A stretch of 64,000 nt of DNA from Mycolicibacterium rufum (lineage in GTDB: Bacteria; Actinomycetota; Actinomycetes; Mycobacteriales; Mycobacteriaceae): contig NZ_CP092427.2 in the NCBI RefSeq assembly GCF_022374875.2, forward strand, positions 992,001-1,056,000, in the 5' to 3' direction. A program made the position numbers and the translations under genes. A model generated the notes under the pieces. It was not told where the DNA came from. It saw only the letters and a program-made list of their open reading frames with translations, and ran no database searches. Below, piece by piece: positions 59,168 through 64,000 of the stretch (positions within the stretch are counted from its first letter, which is position 1; each line of letters opens with the position of its first letter).

Positions 59168-59905
59168 TCAGGCGACCTGTTCGCGCCGGGTCACGCCTTC
59201 GTGCAGCGGCAGGTCCGGGTCGATGCGGATGCCCAGCACCTCGCACGTGCCGTTGATCGAGCCCATCATGATCGTGGTGAGGTAGTCGATGAAACGGTCC
59301 GAGGGCAGCCGCCGCGGCGTGTCCCGCGAGCCCAGCCACCAGTCGGTGGCCGAGGCGGCCGCCCCGAACGTCGCGTAGGCGGCCAACTCGAAGGCGGCCC
59401 CGTCGAGCTCCATCTCGCGCAGCTCGTTGCTGAACATGTCGGCCATCGCCAGCGTGATGTCCCGGCCTTCATTGACGGCGCGGATCGTCGATTCGCTCTG
59501 CTCGGCGAACCGGCCCTTCATCAGGAACCGCACCACGTTGGGATGCTCGTCGACGAGCCGGACGTACTGCTCGACGGCGCGGCGGATGATCGTGTGCGCG
59601 GGATCGGACGAGATGTCGATCGACGGGAAGATGGCCGACCACAACATGTCCCGCATGCGCTGACCGATCGCCTGGAACAGGTCGGACTTATCGGTGAAGT
59701 GCCGGTAGATCTTGGGCTTGGCGGTGCCGGCCTCCTCCGCGATCTCGCGCAGCGAGACCTCGGGCCCCTGCCGGTCGATGGCGCGGAAAGCGGCGTCGAC
59801 GATCTCCGACCGCACCTTCTTGCGGTGTTCGCGCCAGCGCTCACTGCGGGCGTCGACCTTCACGCCCGATTCGTCGGCAGCACGCGCCCTGGACCCTCGT
59901 CGCAC
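59168..59905 (-). CDS. TetR-family transcriptional regulator
   Basis: A 245-residue regulator with an N-terminal basic extension and the helix-turn-helix VRSEIVDAAFRAIDRQGPEVSLREIAEEAGTAKPKIYRHFTDKSDLFQAI (residues 30-80). The C-terminal domain contains LAAYATFGAAASATDWWLG, typical of TetR_C domains of lipid-related mycobacterial regulators. The start is GTG at 59905. It is divergent from a geranylgeranyl-reductase-like gene, 153 bases apart. It converges on the cyclase gene with a 6-base gap. Confidence 0.9.
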   Translation of the reverse strand: MRRGSRARAADESGVKVDARSERWREHRKKVRSEIVDAAFRAIDRQGPEVSLREIAEEAGTAKPKIYRHFTDKSDLFQAIGQRMRDMLWSAIFPSIDISSDPAHTIIRRAVEQYVRLVDEHPNVVRFLMKGRFAEQSESTIRAVNEGRDITLAMADMFSNELREMELDGAAFELAAYATFGAAASATDWWLGSRDTPRRLPSDRFIDYLTTIMMGSINGTCEVLGIRIDPDLPLHEGVTRREQVA

Positions 59906-60019
59906 CCGGCCACTCTACCCGTTCACATCGTGCTGACCTGCCCAGACCGCGCCCACGCCGGCCCTCCGACGAACTGGTGACGTCCTCTCGGCCGCCGCGA
60001 GGTGTCCAGGGACTTTGGG

Positions 60020-60025
60020 TACTAT
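60020..60025 (+). promoter_or_regulatory. Candidate -10 element for the geranylgeranyl-reductase-like gene
   Basis: TACTAT matches TANNNT and lies 33 bases upstream of the ATG at 60059, which also has a purine-rich ribosome binding site GACGAGAG. The -35 region is not convincing. Confidence 0.4.
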
Positions 60026-60058
60026 CTCGTGCGACAGCCGCGCAACGAGACGAGAGAT

Positions 60059-61240
60059 ATGACGCAGCGATACGACCTGGTCATCGCAGGCGGGGGGCCG
60101 TCGGGATCGGCCGCCGCATGGCAGGCCGCCCAGACCGGCGCGAAAGTGGTGGTCCTGGACAAAGCGCAGTTCCCGCGCGCCAAGCCGTGTGGGGACGGCC
60201 TGACCGCACGCGCGGTCAGTTACCTGCAGAAGATGGGCCTGGCCGACGAGGTGGCCACCTTCCACCGGGTCAACCGGGTGACGGTGTTCAGCCCCAGCCG
60301 CTGGGAGCTGTCGTTCCCGAAGCGGCCCGGCATGCCCGATCACGGCCACACGGTCAGCCGGGAACATCTCGACACGCTCCTGCTCAAGCACGCCGAGTCC
60401 GCCGGCGCCGAGGTCCGACAGGGCGCCGAGGTCGCGGGACCGGAGGTCGACGCCAACGGCCGGGTGATCGGCGTGGTGCTCAAGGGCGGCGAGAAGGTCT
60501 ACGGCGACGCGGTGATCGCGGCCGACGGCGCCTACTCCCCCATCAAGCGGGCGCTCAAGATCGATTCGGAGTACAACGGCTACTCGGCGATCGCGATCCG
60601 CTCGGAGATGCCGGCGAACCGCGCGGACTCCGACAGCCTGGACATCTACCTGAAACTGCAGTTCCAGGGCGATCAGCTGCCCGGCTACGGGTGGGTGTTC
60701 CCGATGGGCCAGGGCGTGTTCAACATCGGCCTCGGCTATGTGAACAGCTACAAGAACTGGCAGTCGATCAACGCCACCCAGTTCCTCGGCGACTTCCTGC
60801 GCACGCTGCCGCGCGAGTGGGACCTGCCGCCCATCGAGGAACTGAAGAAGAACAAGAGCGTGCGTGCCTGGCGGCTGCCGATGGGCTTCACCGCCTGGCC
60901 GGCCTGGCGGCCGGGCGTCCTGTTCACCGGGGACTCCCTCGGAGCCGGCAAACCGGCGTCGGGGGCTGGCATCTCCAAGGCGCTCGAGTCCGGCCTGGCC
61001 GCCGGTGAGTGCGCGATCGCCGCGCTCACCAACGGCGGACCCGACGACTTCACCAACTACGGTCAGCGCATGGAGGCCGCATGGGGCCGGGAGTACAAGC
61101 GCGGCAGGTACTTCCACAAGCTGGCCGGGATCCCGGCCGTCGCGAACACGGGCATCAAGCTCATCGACAACGCCCACTTCCGCGACCGGATGCTCAAGGC
61201 CCTCTACAAGAAGGCCCAGGGCCCGCAGCACACCTACTGA
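60059..61240 (+). CDS. Geranylgeranyl-reductase-family FAD oxidoreductase
   Basis: A 393-residue FAD-dependent enzyme of the geranylgeranyl reductase family, which saturates isoprenoid or related lipid double bonds. It has the N-terminal dinucleotide fold YDLVIAGGGPSGSAAAWQAA, the family motif FPRAKPCGDGLT, GDAVIAADGAYSPIKRAL and the second FAD motif VLFTGDSLGAGKPASGAGISKALESG. C-terminal WGREYKRGRYFHKL is typical. It is distinct from the menaquinone-chain reductase MenJ as I remember it. The substrate is not known. It is probably controlled by the divergent TetR gene. Confidence 0.87.
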   Translation: MTQRYDLVIAGGGPSGSAAAWQAAQTGAKVVVLDKAQFPRAKPCGDGLTARAVSYLQKMGLADEVATFHRVNRVTVFSPSRWELSFPKRPGMPDHGHTVSREHLDTLLLKHAESAGAEVRQGAEVAGPEVDANGRVIGVVLKGGEKVYGDAVIAADGAYSPIKRALKIDSEYNGYSAIAIRSEMPANRADSDSLDIYLKLQFQGDQLPGYGWVFPMGQGVFNIGLGYVNSYKNWQSINATQFLGDFLRTLPREWDLPPIEELKKNKSVRAWRLPMGFTAWPAWRPGVLFTGDSLGAGKPASGAGISKALESGLAAGECAIAALTNGGPDDFTNYGQRMEAAWGREYKRGRYFHKLAGIPAVANTGIKLIDNAHFRDRMLKALYKKAQGPQHTY

Positions 61241-61334
61241 GGACCACCCCGCCGCATGGTCGGCGTCCCGCCGGGTGTGGAGTTCCCGTCCACACCCGGC
61301 GGTGTGGTCTCTGCGGTCGCCTAGCCTGACCGGC

Positions 61335-61895
61335 ATGTCCGGACTGGGCGCCACCGCCGCGCAGCACCTGGCCGCCCTCGGCACGGTGGCGGTCGAGCCG
61401 GGCCTGTCCGACGCCGAGTTCGCCGGCATCGAGGAGGAGTTCGGCGTCGCGTTCGCCGAGGACCACCGGGCGTTTCTCGCCGCCGGGATGCCGGTCGGGG
61501 ACACCTGGCCGAACTGGCGCGGCGATGGGCGCAGGAGCCTCGCCGCTCGGCTGCAGCTTCCGGTCGACGGCATCGTGTTCGCGGTGGAGTGGCACGGCTT
61601 CTGGGACGACGGCTGGGGTGTGCGGCCTGCCCGGATGCGCGACGCGCTGCGGAGCGCGAAGTATCACCTCGCCCGCGTGCCCCGCATGGTCCCGGTGCGC
61701 TCCCACCACTACCTGCCGGCGGGGTCGCCCTCGGGGCATCCGGTGCTGTCGATCTACCAGGCCGACGTCAGCGTCTGCGCCGCCGACCTGCTCGACTACG
61801 TCGACGGCGTCGTCGCCCACGGGCAGGCTCGGCGCGATGCGGTGCCGACCGTGGCGTTCTGGTCGGACCAGGTGCGTGTCGGAGGCTGGGGGTAG
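61335..61895 (+). CDS. SMI1/KNR4 (SUKH)-like protein
   Basis: A 186-residue soluble protein. The N-terminal half has the SUKH pattern VEPGLSDAEFAGIEEEFGVAFAEDHRAFLAAGMPVG and later IVFAVEWHGFWDDGWGVRP. SUKH proteins often serve as immunity proteins against contact-dependent toxins, but no toxin gene is nearby, so a housekeeping role is equally possible. The closing part (VSVCAADLLDYVDGVV) lacks catalytic motifs. Start at 61335. Confidence 0.75.
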   Translation: MSGLGATAAQHLAALGTVAVEPGLSDAEFAGIEEEFGVAFAEDHRAFLAAGMPVGDTWPNWRGDGRRSLAARLQLPVDGIVFAVEWHGFWDDGWGVRPARMRDALRSAKYHLARVPRMVPVRSHHYLPAGSPSGHPVLSIYQADVSVCAADLLDYVDGVVAHGQARRDAVPTVAFWSDQVRVGGWG

Positions 61896-61904
61896 ACCAG
61901 ACCC

Positions 61905-62321
61905 ATGGAGCAACGCATCAGCCTGATCACCCTCGGCGTCGACGATCTCGCGCGGGCTCGCCGCTTCTACGAGGACGGCCTCGGCTGGCAGCCCCACGAC
62001 GCACCCGAGGGCGTGGTGTTCTATCAACTGCCCGGCATCGCCCTGGCGCTGTTCGGCCGTGCGGACCTCGCCGAGGACGCCCACCACCCGGTCGACGGCC
62101 GGTTCAGCGGCATCACCATCGCGATCAACCAGCGGTCGGAGGCCGACGTCGATGCCGTGCTGGCGCAGGCCGCCGCCGCGGGTGCGACGATCCTCAAGCC
62201 GGCGGAAAGGGTGTTCTGGGGTGGCTATTCGGGATACTTCGCCGACCCGGACGGGCATGTCTGGGAGGTCGCGCTGAACCCGCAGTGGACGATCAACGAC
62301 GACGGCACCCTGACGATCTAA
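61905..62321 (+). CDS. VOC (glyoxalase/dioxygenase) family protein
   Basis: A 138-residue vicinal-oxygen-chelate fold protein: ISLITLGVDDLARARRFYEDGLGWQ, EGVVFYQLPGIALALFG, and the C-terminal GYFADPDGHVWEVALNP. The two repeats carry candidate metal ligands (Glu in the last motif, but His at the first position is absent), so activity is uncertain. Its TAA overlaps the TAG of the convergent oxidoreductase gene (CTAA at 62318-62321). Confidence 0.85.
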   Translation: MEQRISLITLGVDDLARARRFYEDGLGWQPHDAPEGVVFYQLPGIALALFGRADLAEDAHHPVDGRFSGITIAINQRSEADVDAVLAQAAAAGATILKPAERVFWGGYSGYFADPDGHVWEVALNPQWTINDDGTLTI

Positions 62322-63187
62322 CGCACTGCGGCACCGATGATCTCGTCCGCCACCCAGTGCGCGACGCCCTGCGGGTAAGGCGCCGGGAGCATCAGCACGA
62401 TGTGCCCGAAGCCGGCGTCGAGCGCGTCGGTGATCGCCGCCCGGGTGTCGGTGGGTCGCTCATAGGACACCGGGAGCGCGATGGACCGGCGAATCTCGGC
62501 CGGGTCCCTGCCGATGTCCGCGCAGTAGCGATCCAGCATCGCGCTGCGGCCGGCGGCGTCGGCGATGTCCCCGCCGGGGATGTTCCAGACGTCCGCGTGC
62601 TCGGCGACCACCCGCAGCGTCGCCGTGGCTCTGCCTCCGATGACGATTGGCGGGTGGGGCCGCTGCACGGGCTTCGGACTGCCGAATGCTCCGGTCAGTC
62701 GATGGTGGGCGCCGTCGAAGTCGAACGGCGCGTCGGCGGTCCAGAGCCGGCGGATCACCGTGCACGCCTCGGCCAGGCTCGCCACGGCGTCGTCGGCGTT
62801 CGAGTACGGCAGGCCGTGCGCGTCGTATTCGCGCCGGGCGAGGGGGTGGCTCGGCCGCGAACCGGCGCCGATCCCGAAGTCCAGTCGCCCGCCGGAGACG
62901 ACGTCGACCGTCGTGGCGATCTTCGCGAGCATCGCCGGAGGCCGGAAGCGGTTGCTGGTCACGATCAGGCCGATCCGTAACCGCTCGGTCTGCGCGGCCA
63001 GCGCTGACAGCAGCGTCCATCCCTCGAAGATCGGACCGTCGAGCGTGCCCGCGATCGGCAGGAGGTGGTCGAACAACCAGGCCGAAGCGATGTCGGGGAC
63101 GCCATCCGCCTCGAGCCAGACCCGGACCACGTCGAGGTAGTCCACCTGCTGCGGAGCGGTCATGATCCCGAATTCTGGCTGCGACAC
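62318..63187 (-). CDS. Luciferase-like F420-dependent oxidoreductase
   Basis: A 289-residue bacterial-luciferase-fold enzyme, most like the mycobacterial F420-dependent group. Features are the N-terminal QVDYLDVVRVWLEAD and DIASAWLFDHLLPI, then RLRIGLIVTSNRFRPPAMLAKIATTVDVVSGGRLDFGIGAGS, the flavin-contact segment, and PPIVIGGRATATLRVVAEHADVWN. The substrate is unknown. The start is GTG at 63187. It is divergent from a TetR gene with two repeated operator-like sites between, so it is probably the regulated target. Confidence 0.87.
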   Translation of the reverse strand: MSQPEFGIMTAPQQVDYLDVVRVWLEADGVPDIASAWLFDHLLPIAGTLDGPIFEGWTLLSALAAQTERLRIGLIVTSNRFRPPAMLAKIATTVDVVSGGRLDFGIGAGSRPSHPLARREYDAHGLPYSNADDAVASLAEACTVIRRLWTADAPFDFDGAHHRLTGAFGSPKPVQRPHPPIVIGGRATATLRVVAEHADVWNIPGGDIADAAGRSAMLDRYCADIGRDPAEIRRSIALPVSYERPTDTRAAITDALDAGFGHIVLMLPAPYPQGVAHWVADEIIGAAVR

Positions 63188-63238
63188 GGCGAGGGTCCTT
63201 TGTCTCGGAGCCCGGTCGGGCTGGCATGATCTTAAAGC

Positions 63239-63251
63239 GGAACGTTGTTCC
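63239..63251. promoter_or_regulatory. Operator-like site 1 (GGAAC-N3-GTTCC)
   Basis: GGAACGTTGTTCC is a perfect 5-base inverted repeat around GTT, 52 bases upstream of the oxidoreductase start at 63187. It shares 10 of 13 positions with the site at 63266. Confidence 0.6.
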
Positions 63252-63265
63252 TATTGCGACGATAC

Positions 63266-63278
63266 GGAGCACTGTTCC
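63266..63278. promoter_or_regulatory. Operator-like site 2 (GGAGC-N3-GTTCC)
   Basis: GGAGCACTGTTCC is an imperfect inverted repeat and a near copy of the site at 63239, 27 bases away and 30 bases upstream of the TetR start at 63308. The pair suggests cooperative binding by the TetR protein. Confidence 0.6.
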
Positions 63279-63307
63279 GGTTATGCAACCCCCTGACGAG
63301 GAGGACC

Positions 63308-63895
63308 ATGCCCGAGCAGGTGGGCGCGCCGCGCAAGCGGGCCGACGCCAGGCGCAACGAGCGGACGCTGCTCGACGCCGCCGCGGCGGCCTTCGTCGAG
63401 TCAGGCGTCGAGGCGCCGGTGCGGGCCATTGCAGCGCGCGCCGGTGTCGGAGTGGGCACCATCTACCGGCATTTCCCCACCCGAGCGGATCTGGTGATCG
63501 CCGTCTTCCGGCACCAGGTCGAGGGGTGCGCCGACGCAGGAAGTGCTCTGCGCGAACAGCATTCGCCGTATACCGCGTTGGAGCTGTGGATCGACATGTT
63601 CGTCGATTTCCTGGCCACCAAGCACGGTCTGGCAGCCGCCCTTCGAACGGACAACGCGCAATTCGAGGCCCTGCACACGTACTTTCTCGACCGACTCCTG
63701 CCCGTGGCGGCGCAGCTTCTCGCGGCGGCCGCCGCCGCAGGCGAGATCCGGGCAGACGTCGATGCCTACGAGTTCCTGCGGGCCGTCGGCAATCTCTGTG
63801 TCGGAGCCGAGGTGGACGAGCGGTACGACGCGCGCCGTGTGGTCGGACTGCTCGTCGCGGGACTCACGACGTCCCGCGCGCCTGGTGTGCGGTGA
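63308..63895 (+). CDS. TetR-family transcriptional regulator
   Basis: A 195-residue regulator. Its helix-turn-helix is RRNERTLLDAAAAAFVESGVEAPVRAIAARAGVGVGTIYRHFPTRADLVIAV at residues 15-65. The C-terminal SMK/ligand domain (LELWIDMFVDFLATKHGLAAAL) belongs to a common actinobacterial TetR subgroup. The start at 63308 follows a GACGAGGAGGACC ribosome binding site. It is likely to repress itself and the divergent F420-type oxidoreductase gene. Confidence 0.92.
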   Translation: MPEQVGAPRKRADARRNERTLLDAAAAAFVESGVEAPVRAIAARAGVGVGTIYRHFPTRADLVIAVFRHQVEGCADAGSALREQHSPYTALELWIDMFVDFLATKHGLAAALRTDNAQFEALHTYFLDRLLPVAAQLLAAAAAAGEIRADVDAYEFLRAVGNLCVGAEVDERYDARRVVGLLVAGLTTSRAPGVR

Positions 63896-63942
63896 GATCG
63901 CGTTCCGACGCTCCCCGACCGTCTGGGCGCACACCAGAGGAG

Positions 63943-64000
63943 TCAACGGCCCCGCTGAGTTCGGCCCGGTTTGCGCGCCACCTTGCCCGCGGCGGCGCGG
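63943..64000 (-). CDS. 3' end of an unidentified minus-strand gene
   Basis: On the minus strand an open frame enters from the right edge and ends with TGA at 63943-63945. The visible C-terminus is strongly basic (KVARKPGRTQRGR). With only about 18 codons the family cannot be told. The basic tail is compatible with a nucleic-acid-binding or membrane protein. The reading could also be chance. Confidence 0.35.
   Translation of the reverse strand, partial: RAAAGKVARKPGRTQRGR

Noticed and set aside
60059..61240. Assignment as MenJ (menaquinone beta-isoprene reductase)
   Set aside because: Only the general geranylgeranyl-reductase motifs are present; no menaquinone genes are nearby and the N-terminus differs from MenJ as I remember it.
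61335..61895. SUKH protein as immunity gene of a toxin system
   Set aside because: No polymorphic toxin, secretion marker or repeated immunity genes are seen next to it.

Overview
The window is a 64 kb piece of a high-GC actinobacterial chromosome. Gene content and order point to a mycobacterium, most likely an environmental fast-growing Mycolicibacterium-type species. From left to right it follows the Mycobacterium tuberculosis stretch from about Rv3009c (gatB) to Rv3048c (nrdF2). The conserved run is gatB-pfkA-gatA-gatC, an ACT-domain protein, ligA, an Rv3015c-like protein, lpqA, mnmA-iscS, Rv3026c/Rv3027c, etfA-etfB, Rv3030 to Rv3041c, serB2, ctaD, fecB, adhC, Rv3046c and nrdF2. No rRNA, tRNA, CRISPR array, insertion sequence or phage gene was seen, and no stretch over about 300 bases lacks a gene. 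Locus comparisons with M. tuberculosis are from memory, not from a search.

Regions. (1) 1-9450: tRNA-dependent amidotransferase genes with pfkA, ligA, an MmcQ/YjbR protein overlapping an acyl-CoA ligase gene, and an Rv3015c-like protein. (2) 9482-13211: lpqA, then a cation/proton antiporter and a TetR/SDR divergent pair where M. tuberculosis has ESX/PPE genes and an IS. (3) 13233-19223: tRNA thiolation (mnmA with iscS), an OlsB/OlsA-like acyltransferase pair and the electron transfer flavoprotein etfBA. (4) 19419-28041: the methylglucose lipopolysaccharide (MGLP) neighbourhood, with methyltransferases, a GH57 branching enzyme, a GT4 glucosyltransferase and a hexapeptide acyltransferase. (5) 28052-33940: a degenerate crotonase, a Nudix hydrolase, an ABC ATPase, a YczE/YczR (MocR) pair and serB2. 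(6) 34021-39435: ctaD, fecB, a TetR regulator, adhC and a DUF3349 protein.

From 39547 to 53418 lies an accessory block: an APC permease, a three-subunit PaoABC-like molybdenum aldehyde oxidoreductase, a LuxR-type two-component system with a second stand-alone receiver, and an OmpR-type two-component pair divergent from a compact redox operon. That operon encodes a proline-rich exported protein, an ApbE flavin transferase, a ferric-reductase-like haem membrane protein, a NuoF-like subunit and a three-cysteine ferredoxin, with a further small membrane protein just downstream. It looks like a small membrane electron-transfer chain in which the ApbE substrate is not evident, and it is the best candidate here for an undescribed system.

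After nrdF2 (53767-54741) come an ABCG-type half transporter, a protein with two degenerate HD-GYP-like regions fused to a LuxR DNA-binding domain, a zinc-ribbon class III cyclase, a TetR/geranylgeranyl-reductase divergent pair, SMI1/KNR4-like and VOC proteins, and an F420-type luciferase-like oxidoreductase divergent from a TetR regulator over two matching operator-like sites. The window ends in the 3' end of a minus-strand gene with a very basic C-terminus.
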